From Candidatus Nomurabacteria bacterium (GTDB lineage Bacteria > Patescibacteriota > Minisyncoccia > Phycocordibacterales > UBA5272), in NCBI GenBank assembly GCA_029288775.1, contig JARIGQ010000005.1:1-44254 (forward strand): a DNA stretch of 44,254 bases, in the 5' to 3' direction. Made by a program: the position numbers and the translations under genes. Every line of letters begins with the position of its first letter. The stretch's first letter is position 1. Shown here piece by piece: positions 1-10,075 of this stretch. Under the pieces are notes generated by a model. It was not told the DNA's origin, ran no database searches, and saw nothing but the letters and a program-made list of their open reading frames with translations.

Positions 1-30
1 GAAAAAGCCGGCGTATACGCCGGCTTTTTC
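1..30. terminator. Bidirectional intrinsic terminator
   Basis: Perfect palindrome GAAAAAGCCGGCGTATACGCCGGCTTTTTC with A/T tracts on both sides. Confidence 0.85.
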
Positions 31-45
31 TTTACTACTTAAAAG

Positions 46-585
46 TTACTTTGTGGTAAGACTCTCAAGCATTGTCACTACTTGATCATGAAGCGATTTC
101 TTGTTCTCCACCACCATAAGCCATGCCCCATTGCCTACCTGCCCTACATGCCATTCGCTATTTCCTCCTTCAGCAAGCGTCCACGTTACCCCTCCAAGAG
201 ACGTCGTACCTGTAACCATAACCGTTGGAACAGACTTTGCGATTATATTCTGGATGTAATCAGCAGACGAATAGCCACGCGCACCTTCATAACTCATATA
301 CACTGCCGCAAAAAGTACATCATTATTCTTAATCGTAACAAGCGCGTCATCCATGGAAAGCGTGGATGTTGCCGTAGCTGGTACGTCCATGCTGTAAACC
401 AAATCATTTTCTCCCTCAAATATTCGAGTCACCTTTCCGCTTATCATCGTAGTTGAAGTAGACTTAACCATTGCCTGAGGAGCTTTGGTCTTGTGATGTC
501 TCATGTACATAAACGATCCTGCAACCACGATAATGAGCCCTAGCACGCTTAATAAAATAGCCTTGTATGTTTTGATGCTTTCCAT
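46..585 (-). CDS. Hypothetical protein with N-terminal TM anchor
   Basis: ORF 46..594; likely start is the second Met (MESIKTYK) because TATACT lies 9 nt upstream of it. Confidence 0.65.
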   Translation of the reverse strand: MESIKTYKAILLSVLGLIIVVAGSFMYMRHHKTKAPQAMVKSTSTTMISGKVTRIFEGENDLVYSMDVPATATSTLSMDDALVTIKNNDVLFAAVYMSYEGARGYSSADYIQNIIAKSVPTVMVTGTTSLGGVTWTLAEGGNSEWHVGQVGNGAWLMVVENKKSLHDQVVTMLESLTTK

Positions 586-649
586 AATGCCCAAAGTATA
601 CTCTTCTCCCTAAAGCGCGCAAAAACACGCAAAAAAGCGATTGTAAAGC

Positions 650-2686
650 CTATTTCTCTGTTTTCGAAAGCTTTTCCTTAAGCACCGTAAGCTCATCACG
701 CAAAATTGCCGCAGTTTCAAAGTCCAAAATCTTCACCGCTTCTTTCATTGCTTTTTCCTTAAGCTTAATAAGCTTGTCTGGATTTTTCTTAAAGAGCTTT
801 TCGTCAATCGAGAGTTCCATGTTGACCGCTTTTGCATGCTCGCTTTGCAACTCTTCGGTAATATCCTTGATATTTTTCTGAATCGTAGTTGGTGTAATAT
901 CATGCTCTTTGTTGTAATTCTCTTGAATCGTACGGCGACGATTCGTTTCGTCAATCGCTCGCTGCAAACTGCCGGTCATCACATCCGCATACAAAATTAC
1001 ACGACCATTAACGTTTCGCGCCGCGCGCCCAATAGTCTGAATGAGTGAAGTTTCGGAGCGTAAAAACCCTTCCTTATCCGCATCCAAAATACCGATAAGG
1101 GTCACTTCCGGGAGATCCAATCCTTCACGAAGCAGGTTCACTCCGACCAAACAATCAAACCCTCCTTTACGAAAATTGGTAAGAATTTGAATGCGTTCTA
1201 TTGTCTTAATGTCGCTGTGTAAATATTCCGCTTTCACTCCCTGTTCCTTCAAGTACTCGGACAAGTTTTCTGCCATCTTCTTGGTAAGTGTAGTTGCAAT
1301 CACGCGACCACCCTTCTTAATATCTGCAACTGCCTCTTTAATGAAATGATGCACCTGCCCTTCATAGCCGCCTTTTTCTTCAACTGGCTTTAATTCAAGA
1401 CGCGGATCGAGTAATCCAGTAGGACGAATAATCTGTTCCACCACCTGAGCTGATTCCTTGCGCTCATATTCACCCGGCGTTGCCGAAACATAAATAGTTT
1501 GTGCAACACGCGTCTCGAACTCTTCATAGCGAAGCGGACGGTTGTCCTTAGCCGAAGGTAGGCGAAAACCGTATTCCACAAGCGTTTGTTTGCGCGATTG
1601 ATCTCCTGCATACATACCATGGAGCTGCGGAAGTGTTACGTGAGATTCATCGATAACTGTAAGAAAATCCGGCTTGCCATCTGCGGTATGTGGAAAATAT
1701 TCCAAAAGCGTGTCTGGTGCTTCACCTGGCTGCTTACCCGAAAGATGGCGTGAGTAGTTTTCAATACCCTGGCAAAAACCAACCTCGCGAATCATGGCAA
1801 CATCATAGCGGGTGCGACGCTTCAAGCGTTCTGCTTCCAAAATTTTGCCATCATGGTCAAGTTCTAGAAGGCGTTCCTTGAGTTCCGCTTCAATGGTTTG
1901 TATTGCGCGCTCGCGAGTAGGCACATCGGAAATAAAGTGCTTCGCTGGGAAAATAAAATAATCATCCACCACAGAAAGCACTTTCATGGATACAGGATCT
2001 ACTGTTTGCAAGTGAGAAACCTTACCTCCAGCAATTTCTATCTGAAGCATGATCGTCTCCGAAATGGGCATGATGTCAATACGATTTCCTAGTGCACGAA
2101 AGGTACCGGGTGAAAGATCAGCATTCGTACGTTCATAATAAATATTGACGAACTTCTGCATCAAATCAACTTTAGTTGCCTTATCCCCAACTGAGATACG
2201 CATATTCTCCCGCTCATAATCCTTTGGACTACCGAGACCGTAAATACACGAAACAGAAGCAACAATGATGGTATCCTTGCGAGTAAGAAGCGCCTGAGTG
2301 GACGCATGACGTAAACGATCGATTTCTTCATTGATCTGTGCATCCTTTTCGATATACGTATCTGTGACCGGCATATATGCTTCCGGCTGATAATAGTCGT
2401 AGTAGGACACGAAATAGTGCACTGCCGCGTCTGGAAAGAAAGTACGAAACTCTTGGGCAAGTTGCGCGGCAAGTGTTTTGTTATGCGCAATAACAAGCGT
2501 TGGTTTTTGCATATGCTGAATCACGTTTGCAATCGTAAACGTCTTTCCCGTACCAGTAGCACCCAAAAGGGTTTGTTTATCAAGACCTTTTTGAAGTCCT
2601 TCAACCAAGGCGGAAATAGCCTTCGGCTGATCTCCTGCCGGCGTAAATCCTTTTATTTGAAATGTTCCTTCGCTTCTCCTTGACAT
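650..2686 (-). CDS. uvrB: UvrABC system protein B
   Basis: GATGTGKTFT Walker A, YYDYYQPEAY, LREGLDLPEV, QTIGRAARN, C-terminal UVR domain; start moved to MSRRSEG because TATAAT lies inside the longer ORF call. Confidence 0.95.
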   Translation of the reverse strand: MSRRSEGTFQIKGFTPAGDQPKAISALVEGLQKGLDKQTLLGATGTGKTFTIANVIQHMQKPTLVIAHNKTLAAQLAQEFRTFFPDAAVHYFVSYYDYYQPEAYMPVTDTYIEKDAQINEEIDRLRHASTQALLTRKDTIIVASVSCIYGLGSPKDYERENMRISVGDKATKVDLMQKFVNIYYERTNADLSPGTFRALGNRIDIMPISETIMLQIEIAGGKVSHLQTVDPVSMKVLSVVDDYFIFPAKHFISDVPTRERAIQTIEAELKERLLELDHDGKILEAERLKRRTRYDVAMIREVGFCQGIENYSRHLSGKQPGEAPDTLLEYFPHTADGKPDFLTVIDESHVTLPQLHGMYAGDQSRKQTLVEYGFRLPSAKDNRPLRYEEFETRVAQTIYVSATPGEYERKESAQVVEQIIRPTGLLDPRLELKPVEEKGGYEGQVHHFIKEAVADIKKGGRVIATTLTKKMAENLSEYLKEQGVKAEYLHSDIKTIERIQILTNFRKGGFDCLVGVNLLREGLDLPEVTLIGILDADKEGFLRSETSLIQTIGRAARNVNGRVILYADVMTGSLQRAIDETNRRRTIQENYNKEHDITPTTIQKNIKDITEELQSEHAKAVNMELSIDEKLFKKNPDKLIKLKEKAMKEAVKILDFETAAILRDELTVLKEKLSKTEK

Positions 2687-2754
2687 GGCTAATAAACAAT
2701 TATACCACACAACTCGCTTCCTTTCTTAGGGAGGTGGCCGGGAAGAAGAGTATC

Positions 2755-3999
2755 CTAAAGTGTGTAGTAACGTTTAATAAAGTTTTCCTTAAACTCCATA
2801 AACCTTCCCTCTTCCAAAGCGACGCGTGCAGTATCAACCAGGGTCGTTAGAAATTTCAGATTATGAATAGAAGCAATCGTACCGGCAAGCATTTCATCTG
2901 CACGGAAAAGATGAGAGAGATAACTTTTTGTAAACTGATGCGTATACCATGAAGGATCATCCGATACCGGCGACATGTCTTCCCTGTATTTTGCATTCGT
3001 GATATTGATACGACCATCGAGTGTATAGAGTGAACCATTGCGTCCAATACGCGTGGGCGCAACGCAATCAAATGTATCAATTCCATTTTCGATGGCCAAC
3101 AACATATCTATGGGTTCTCCAATTCCAAGTAGATGACGAGGTTTTCCCTCTGGTAATTCTTCACACACCCATTTAACGGCAGTTGCCATGTCATCTTTTG
3201 TAAAGCTTCCGCCAATCCCATAGCCATCAAACTCCATCGCGCCAAGTGTTCGCGCGGATTCACGACGAAGTTCCTCATACGCACCACCTTGCACCACGCC
3301 ATAGAGCGCTTGTACTTCGCCGGTTGCCGCCGAGGCTCCCAATCTTTTGTGCTCATCCAAGCTTCGCTTTGCCCATCTGTGGGTACGGTCCATCGCTTCT
3401 CTTTGATATGCAATCGGCGCAAGCGGACTCGTACATTCATCAAATGCAAAAAAGATATCCGCACCTAAGTTGTGTTGTATCTGCATGCTTCGTTCCGGAG
3501 TGAAGCGATGCTCAGACCCATCAATCACTGACTTGAATGTCACACCATCTTCATCGATCTTAGCGAGCTTTTCATGAACGCTTTCATTCTGAGCTTCTTT
3601 TTCATCCCGTATACTCAGCTCCACTTCGGCACGAGAAATTTCTTCAGATGTAGCAATCTTGGATACTCCGTGACCGAGCGCTTGGCCAAGTGAAAATACT
3701 TGAAACCCTCCGGAATCGGTAAAAGATGGACCCGACCACCCCATCATCTTTGAAAATCCACCGTGCTTCTGTACGATCTCATCTCCAGGCTCCAAATAAA
3801 GATGATAGGTATTGGCAAGCACCGCTTGAGCACCCACAGCATCCTTTACTTGTTCAGAGGTGAGCGCTTTTACAGTCGCCTTGGTCCCTACCGTAATAAA
3901 AGCGGGGGTATGAATATCTCCGTGAGGAGTATGAATGATACCAGTACGCGCAAGAGGTGCTTCTTCTGATTTTTTTGTAATCTCAAACGAAAAAGACAT
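2755..3999 (-). CDS. tgt: Queuine tRNA-ribosyltransferase (TGT family), lacking the zinc-binding cysteines
   Basis: ANTYHLYLEPG, DSGGFQVFSL, FDECTSPLA, FDCVAPTR, IHNL motifs. Confidence 0.9.
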   Translation of the reverse strand: MSFSFEITKKSEEAPLARTGIIHTPHGDIHTPAFITVGTKATVKALTSEQVKDAVGAQAVLANTYHLYLEPGDEIVQKHGGFSKMMGWSGPSFTDSGGFQVFSLGQALGHGVSKIATSEEISRAEVELSIRDEKEAQNESVHEKLAKIDEDGVTFKSVIDGSEHRFTPERSMQIQHNLGADIFFAFDECTSPLAPIAYQREAMDRTHRWAKRSLDEHKRLGASAATGEVQALYGVVQGGAYEELRRESARTLGAMEFDGYGIGGSFTKDDMATAVKWVCEELPEGKPRHLLGIGEPIDMLLAIENGIDTFDCVAPTRIGRNGSLYTLDGRINITNAKYREDMSPVSDDPSWYTHQFTKSYLSHLFRADEMLAGTIASIHNLKFLTTLVDTARVALEEGRFMEFKENFIKRYYTL

Positions 4000-4050
4000 A
4001 AAAGTATCCTAACACAATCTGAAGAGGTTAGCTCGAAATACTGAACACAA

Positions 4051-4078
4051 TGGACAAGTATCAAAAAAGCTGTAGGAT
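4051..4078 (+). promoter_or_regulatory. Sigma70-like promoter TGGACA-16-TAGGAT
   Basis: Hexamers and spacing; upstream of SD-led ORF at 4100. Confidence 0.5.
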
Positions 4079-4099
4079 AGTCAAAGAAGGAGGAACTCT

Positions 4100-4279
4100 A
4101 TGAACCTATTACATGTTCTTATGGGAGTAGGCGCGTTCGCGCTTCTCCTTGTTGGTGCCGCCATGTACTGCGTGCGTGATACGGACGGCTTTGGCTTTTC
4201 TGGCAATCGTGGAAAGAAAAAGGAGGAAAGATGGTCCGCTTTCGAGGATTCACCCAAGGAAGCCAGGCAATCTTCCTAA
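4100..4279 (+). CDS. Small single-TM hypothetical protein (59 aa)
   Basis: AAGGAGGA SD before ATG; MNLLHVLMGVGAFALLLVGAAMYC...; not in supplied ORF track (short). Confidence 0.6.
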   Translation: MNLLHVLMGVGAFALLLVGAAMYCVRDTDGFGFSGNRGKKKEERWSAFEDSPKEARQSS

Positions 4280-4449
4280 TCGACGGCCAAGAAAAAGCAA
4301 TTGCCCAAGACGAACTTCGCAGGCGCCGCACCGAACTCATTCGGGGACATGTCCGCAAAGGTACATGTCCGGAAGCTGAGGAATACAAGTTCGCGCTCGA
4401 GCGCTGGCCAGGCACTAAACTCCATTCGGCAATAACCAAGAAAAAATGA
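4231..4449 (+). CDS. Small basic hypothetical protein (72 aa)
   Basis: Strong SD AAAGGAGGAAAG immediately before ATG; overlaps upstream ORF by 49 nt in another frame; UGA stop lies in terminator stem. Confidence 0.6.
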   Translation: MVRFRGFTQGSQAIFLIDGQEKAIAQDELRRRRTELIRGHVRKGTCPEAEEYKFALERWPGTKLHSAITKKK

Positions 4450-4474
4450 CCCCTTTTTCGGGGTCATTTCTTTT
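4444..4474. terminator. Intrinsic terminator
   Basis: AAATGACCCC-tttttc-GGGGTCATTT followed by CTTTTA. Confidence 0.8.
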
Positions 4475-4482
4475 ATTTGAAC

Positions 4483-5619
4483 TTACTCAACCGTCGAAGC
4501 AATCACATCCACCAACTCCTTATCAAACATTGTCGGTAGAATATTTTCTTGATCTGGATTTTTGACATGACCCGCAAGCGCAAGCGCAGCTTTGGTAAAC
4601 GTCGTAATCTCAAATTGCTTGATACCTTTTGCAAGCGCTCCTTTAAATAATCCCGGAAAAATAAGCGAATTGTTGAGCTGATTTGGAAAGTCACTACGAC
4701 CTGTTGCAATCACGGCAACACCTGCTTCGCGAGCTACATCTGGCATAATCTCAGGAATCGGATTTGCAAGTGCAAACACAATCGGATCCTTGCGCATGGT
4801 GGCAACCATCTCAGAAGTAAGTGCCCCCGCTTTTGATACACCTACGAAAATATCAGCATCTTTAACCGCATCTGCAAGCTGCCCTTCAGAAGCATTTGCA
4901 ACCGAAGCTTTGAGAAGTTCCTGCTTTTCTTTAGTGAGGTCTGCCCGTCCTGCATGAATGATTCCCTTGCTGTCACAAAAAAGTATATTTAGAAATCCGT
5001 ACGCAAGGAGAAGGCGTGAGGTTGATACTCCGGCGGCCCCAACGCCATTTACAACGATTTTAATATCCTTCCCCTCGCGTCCTGTTACTTTGAGTGCATT
5101 AATGATGCCCGCAAGTACAACTGTTGCCGTCCCCCACTGATCGTCATGCATAACCGGAATAGAAAGCTCCTTACGCAAACGTTCTTCAATTTCAAAACAC
5201 TTTGGCGCTTGAATATCTTCGAGATTAACCGCACCAAAAACAGGCGCAATCTGCTTCACTGCTTTAATGATTTCTTCTGTATCCTGAGTATCCAAACAAA
5301 TTGGAAAAGCATCCACTCCAGCAAAACTCTTAAGTATTGCAGCCTTCCCCTCCATCACCGGAATTGCAGCAAGCGCACCAAGATTGCCGAGTCCTAAAAT
5401 TGCAGAACCATCAGATACAATCGCAACCGTATTTCGCTTAATTGTATACTCGCGCGCAAGCGACGGATCACGTCCGATCTCACGCGAGATCTCGGCAATA
5501 CCTGGCGTATATGCGCGAGAGAGATCGTCTCTATTTTCCATAGGAACCTTAACTTTGGTTTCTATTTTTCCGTGATGAAGAGCATGCAATTCCATCGCTT
5601 CCTTGTTGTAATCGTGTGA
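4483..5619 (-). CDS. NAD(P)-dependent malic enzyme
   Basis: SRAYTPGIAEISREI, VSDGSAILGLGNLG, HDDQWGTATVVLAG, NGVGAAGVST; TATGCT 6 nt before ATG. Confidence 0.93.
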   Translation of the reverse strand, partial: SHDYNKEAMELHALHHGKIETKVKVPMENRDDLSRAYTPGIAEISREIGRDPSLAREYTIKRNTVAIVSDGSAILGLGNLGALAAIPVMEGKAAILKSFAGVDAFPICLDTQDTEEIIKAVKQIAPVFGAVNLEDIQAPKCFEIEERLRKELSIPVMHDDQWGTATVVLAGIINALKVTGREGKDIKIVVNGVGAAGVSTSRLLLAYGFLNILFCDSKGIIHAGRADLTKEKQELLKASVANASEGQLADAVKDADIFVGVSKAGALTSEMVATMRKDPIVFALANPIPEIMPDVAREAGVAVIATGRSDFPNQLNNSLIFPGLFKGALAKGIKQFEITTFTKAALALAGHVKNPDQENILPTMFDKELVDVIASTVE

Positions 5620-5711
5620 CATCACACTAGCATATCACGCTCAGCTTGAAGAAAAAGAATTTTGCTTTTTAGCCAGAAAAACTATACTTTTGAAAATATG
5701 CTTCTTGAACA

Positions 5712-7148
5712 TTATGCATAAATATCCTCGGCGGTTACCTTTTTACCATCTATTGTATATATGCCATCTACTTTTCTGACATAGATAGGAAGTTCAGGAT
5801 GAGTTTGCTTTGCATACTCGATTGCCTTCTGGAGTCCTGTTCTTTTTCTGGTGACGAATAATGTCTTTGGCTCAATACCCATATCGTTTCTGATTTCTTC
5901 CGAGGAATTAATGATGGAATCGCCATACAATTTCTTGTACTCCGGCATTTTCTTCTCCTCTTCTTCCTTTGAGGCAAACATTTCTCTTACTTCATCTCCC
6001 GGAAAATAAGATTCTCCTTGAGCTATCGCAGCTTCATCCAAAAGAATGCCTTTAATCTCTGGTTTATGAACTATAGATTCATTGTGCTGCGTGCTAGCTC
6101 TCCGTATCGCATCGGTTTCCGCAACGCGGGCAAACTCGCCTTTTGCATCTTTTTGGAGCGTACCGTGAAATTCTTCCTTGCGGTGACGAGCGTCTCCAGA
6201 GGCAACTGTCCCTTCATCTTTGTCATAGGACGCAATAAGCTTGCCATCTAAAATATAGCCGAAAGGATAGAACATGTCCTGCCCCGCGCGTGTCTCTACG
6301 CTAAGCACTGAAGCAGACAGATCCGGCTGCTTAGTCAAAATAATATCCGTCTTTTCCTTGGCTGTTAGCTTGTTAGTATTGGCTTCCTCATTATTCATAG
6401 ACGTGCTTCCCATATGCCATCCATCAAGTGGAATGGTATGGACCACGACAGCATTTGATTCCTTTGCGAGCTTTGCAATATCAAGCTCTCCTTTTTCCAT
6501 AGAAAGAAAAGTATTACGAATCGCTTCGCGAGAATTTTTATTACTAGTGCGCGTTTTTTCTAATAAGGCTTTCTTAGCACTCTCATATATCTTTTGCCCT
6601 TCGACGTCGTTTCCTTGTAGGTCTTCCTTCCTGTGCGCAAGGTTTGCTTGAGCTCTTTGTTTCAATTCTTTTATCTTTTCTTCCTGAGATGCAAGAGCTT
6701 GTGCCTCTGCTTCTTTTTGCAGTGCCACCTTCTTCAATTCATCAGCAATCGGATCGTGCACTACTTTGTACTTTAATTTTTGAAAAAAATTTCGTCCTTG
6801 CTGTTCTTGCTGTAATGCTTGTTCTTTTGATGAAAACGTATCAAAACGAGTGGTAATTTCAGTGTGCTCTTTCATAAGTGGAGCAACACTACTTTCAACA
6901 TAGGAGACTGTTTGATCTTCAGTTGATTGAAGGAGTGCTTGCAGTTTTTCTTTGCGCACTTTCTCTTGTTCGCGGATTTCTTTGCGTTTATTCCAAACCT
7001 TCTGTGCTTCTACTTTTCGGCGGGGATCTTCGTAGCGCGCTTTCAATTCCTGTTCGCGGCGCCGAAGCTCAAGCTCAGTTGGTTGAGCTTGAGGTGCAGC
7101 CACCTCTGCATCACCCTTATCTCCTTCAAGTCGATCAGGGCTAAACAT
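5712..7148 (-). CDS. Hypothetical coiled-coil-rich protein
   Basis: Long ORF rich in K/E/Q heptads; directly downstream of fba. Confidence 0.7.
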   Translation of the reverse strand: MFSPDRLEGDKGDAEVAAPQAQPTELELRRREQELKARYEDPRRKVEAQKVWNKRKEIREQEKVRKEKLQALLQSTEDQTVSYVESSVAPLMKEHTEITTRFDTFSSKEQALQQEQQGRNFFQKLKYKVVHDPIADELKKVALQKEAEAQALASQEEKIKELKQRAQANLAHRKEDLQGNDVEGQKIYESAKKALLEKTRTSNKNSREAIRNTFLSMEKGELDIAKLAKESNAVVVHTIPLDGWHMGSTSMNNEEANTNKLTAKEKTDIILTKQPDLSASVLSVETRAGQDMFYPFGYILDGKLIASYDKDEGTVASGDARHRKEEFHGTLQKDAKGEFARVAETDAIRRASTQHNESIVHKPEIKGILLDEAAIAQGESYFPGDEVREMFASKEEEEKKMPEYKKLYGDSIINSSEEIRNDMGIEPKTLFVTRKRTGLQKAIEYAKQTHPELPIYVRKVDGIYTIDGKKVTAEDIYA

Positions 7149-7149
7149 G

Positions 7150-8040
7150 TTACTGCATGTACAACTTCATCTTCGCACGCACAACTTCCTTCATCTTTTC
7201 CTGTCCTTCCTTACCGAATTTGTATGGCGCAACTTCATTTGGATGCTCCGCTAAAAATTCCATCTCACCATCTCGAAAAGCTTTGCGAATTTCCGTGTTA
7301 ATATGCACAATCGTAATCCCCGCATCAATTGCCGCTTTCAAATCTTCATCGGTATTACCACTAGCCCCATGAAGCACCATAGGCACATCGATTACTTTTC
7401 TAATTTCCTGCAGACGATCAATGTGAAGCTTTGGCTCTGGTGCATCAGTGAGCATGCCGTGAACATTGCCAATTGCTGGAGCGAACATATCAATACCGGT
7501 TCTAATTACAAAATCCTTGGCTTGTTCTACGGTAGTAAGATTCGCTTCACTTACTCCTTCAGGAAGGGTTGCATTTAACGATGATGACTGGCCGATATAC
7601 CCAAGCTCGGCTTCTACCAGCACGCGTTTTCCTGTCTTTTCTTCATAGAGACGCACCGCATCTACCGCAGCTTTTACAAGAGCTACATTTTCTTCATAGG
7701 GCAATTTGGCACCATCGACAATCACGCTATCATACCCCGCTTCGATTGCCTCCATAACTTTTGGAAGAGAATATGTATGGTCGGCATTCAAAAAAATCGG
7801 AACAGCATATTCCTGATTAAGTTCATCAATCACCTTACGCACCATAGTCACTCCCATATATTCACGTTCGCCTTCAGAAACGCCAATAATAACTGGCTGA
7901 TCCAATTCTTGCGCAACCTCGCAAATAGCGCGCGCCTGATCCAAATTGGAAACATTGAAATGAGCGAGGGCTTTTCCCTTTTCCTTATAAGCAAGAATCG
8001 TATCTATGTAAGTGTCCCCTTGTGGCGTTAGATGCATCAT
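7150..8040 (-). CDS. fba: Fructose-bisphosphate aldolase, class II
   Basis: AHFNVSNLDQARAI, FLNADHTYSLPKVMEAI, VLHGASG, INTEIRKAF; start trimmed to MMHLTPQGD (TATACT 8 nt upstream). Confidence 0.88.
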   Translation of the reverse strand: MMHLTPQGDTYIDTILAYKEKGKALAHFNVSNLDQARAICEVAQELDQPVIIGVSEGEREYMGVTMVRKVIDELNQEYAVPIFLNADHTYSLPKVMEAIEAGYDSVIVDGAKLPYEENVALVKAAVDAVRLYEEKTGKRVLVEAELGYIGQSSSLNATLPEGVSEANLTTVEQAKDFVIRTGIDMFAPAIGNVHGMLTDAPEPKLHIDRLQEIRKVIDVPMVLHGASGNTDEDLKAAIDAGITIVHINTEIRKAFRDGEMEFLAEHPNEVAPYKFGKEGQEKMKEVVRAKMKLYMQ

Positions 8041-8081
8041 ATCAACATAGTATACCTCAAAGCGCATAGTACAATGAGGAC

Positions 8082-9062
8082 ATGGAACAACCAGGTAACT
8101 TGGTCGCAATTGGCGATACCGTCATTGATGCCTTTATTAGACTTGAACATGCCCATGTACAAGAATCGGCAAAAGGGGCAGAACTCTGTATTCCGTACGG
8201 CGCAAAAGTGCCCTTTGAGGCGGTTACTGTCATCCCTGCCGTAGGAAATAGCGCAAATGCCGCCGTTTCCGCCGCACGCCTGGGCGTAGCAAGTGCGCTT
8301 GTCACGTTCTTAGGGACAGACGAGCACGGCAATGAATGTTTGGAACGACTCGCAACAGAGCGCGTAAGTACGCAATTTATTTCGCGTCAGAATCTACCAA
8401 CCAATTACCATTATGTGCTTTGGTATGGGGACGATCGCACCATTCTTATCAAACATTCGGCATTTGAAAGCAAGCTTCCAGATATTGGATCCCCTACCTG
8501 GGTGTACCTTTCTTCCCTTGGCGAACATGCGCGAGAGCTTCATTTTGAACTTGTCGAATATAAAAAAACACATCCAAATATCCATATTGCCTTTCAGCCT
8601 GGAACATTTCAGTTAGCCATGAAGCACGAACTCGCCGAACTCTACAAGATTACGGATGTCGTTTGCATGAATAAGGAGGAAGCTCAAGAACTTCTCAGTA
8701 GCGATGAACATGAAATCAAGCCTTTGCTTGATGGATTGGAGAGTATGGGACCAAGCACCATTATTATTACCGATGGCCATCAAGGCGCATACATGAAGCA
8801 CGACCACACGTACTTCAATATGCCTATTTATCCCGATATCGCTCCTCCGCTTGAACGCACAGGTGCAGGCGATGCTTTCTTTTCCACCTTTGTGGCCTAC
8901 TTATGCAAGGGATATGATGCAATTTACGCAATTAAACGTGCCCCTATTAATTCCATGAACGTGGTTCAACATATTGGCGCTCAAGAAGGACTTCTCACAG
9001 AAGAAGCGGTAGAAAACTATCTCAAAAAAGCACCCGCAGAATACGATTTGAGAATACTCTAA
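8082..9062 (+). CDS. PfkB/ribokinase-family sugar kinase
   Basis: LVAIGDTVIDAFI N-terminus, ERTGAGDAFFSTFVAYL C-terminal PfkB signature. Confidence 0.88.
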   Translation: MEQPGNLVAIGDTVIDAFIRLEHAHVQESAKGAELCIPYGAKVPFEAVTVIPAVGNSANAAVSAARLGVASALVTFLGTDEHGNECLERLATERVSTQFISRQNLPTNYHYVLWYGDDRTILIKHSAFESKLPDIGSPTWVYLSSLGEHARELHFELVEYKKTHPNIHIAFQPGTFQLAMKHELAELYKITDVVCMNKEEAQELLSSDEHEIKPLLDGLESMGPSTIIITDGHQGAYMKHDHTYFNMPIYPDIAPPLERTGAGDAFFSTFVAYLCKGYDAIYAIKRAPINSMNVVQHIGAQEGLLTEEAVENYLKKAPAEYDLRIL

Positions 9063-9085
9063 TTAGTGTTGTTCTTACAAGGAAT

Positions 9086-10072
9086 CTAGCTTACTGCGCT
9101 CTTTATTTTTTCTACTATGTGCTTGGCGCTCAATCCGTACTCATCGTAAAGCTCGGACGGCTTCCCTGATTGACCAAAGCGATCTTCAACGCCAATACGA
9201 ACTATTTTCTTAGGCAAATGTTCGCTCAAATATTCGGAAACCGCGCTTCCCAACCCTCCGCTCGCCTGCGCTTCTTCCAAAGTAACAACTGCGCGCTGTT
9301 CCTTTGCGAAACGCAAGAGAAACCCCGTATCAAGCGGCTTTATCTGTGGCATATTCACAACAGTTACACCAATATTTTCCTTTTCCAATTCTTTGGCAGC
9401 TTTCAAGGCTTCATACAGAATAGGCCCGCATGCAATAAGACCCACAGAAATCGCAAACTCGCCCCCATATTTGTGTTTTGGAACATGCACAATGTATGCC
9501 TTGCCCCCTTTCCATTCATAATCATCTGGCAACATGAGTGGTGTCTTCTCTCGCGTGAGACGCAGGTAGGCCGGTTTGTTTGTTGAAGCAATGTGTTTGG
9601 TAATTTCTCGAGCTTCAATTGCATCACACGGCACATACACTTCCATATTCGGAATACTTCGCATGATTGCCACATCTTCAAGTGCTTGATGGGTTGCTCC
9701 ATCAGGCCCGACAGACACTCCGGCGTGCGCTCCTATAATTTTTACTGGTTGATTGTTATAGGCAATTGTCGTCCTGATCTGCTCCCAGTTACGACCCGGA
9801 GAAAACATCGCATACGAAGCCATGAATGGAATATAGCCCATCGCAGCCATACCGGAAGCAAGACCAGACATTGCCTGCTCGGTGATTCCCACCTCAAAAA
9901 AGCGATTGGGGTATTTTTCCCGAAATCCATCCATGCGTACACTTTCTGTAAGATCAGCACAAAGCGCAACGATATTTCCTCGTTCATCGGAGGCATGCAC
10001 AAGACCCTCTCCAAAACCATCTCGAGTTGGTCGTTCTTCTTCTTTGATTGTAAATAATGTTGGTCGTAGCAT
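9086..10072 (-). CDS. Transketolase, C-terminal (Pyr/C) subunit
   Basis: ADLTESVRMDGF, RFFEVGITEQAMSGLASGMAAMGYIPF, HAGVSVGPDGATHQALEDVAIMR. Confidence 0.92.
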   Translation of the reverse strand: MLRPTLFTIKEEERPTRDGFGEGLVHASDERGNIVALCADLTESVRMDGFREKYPNRFFEVGITEQAMSGLASGMAAMGYIPFMASYAMFSPGRNWEQIRTTIAYNNQPVKIIGAHAGVSVGPDGATHQALEDVAIMRSIPNMEVYVPCDAIEAREITKHIASTNKPAYLRLTREKTPLMLPDDYEWKGGKAYIVHVPKHKYGGEFAISVGLIACGPILYEALKAAKELEKENIGVTVVNMPQIKPLDTGFLLRFAKEQRAVVTLEEAQASGGLGSAVSEYLSEHLPKKIVRIGVEDRFGQSGKPSELYDEYGLSAKHIVEKIKSAVS

Positions 10073-10075
10073 AAC

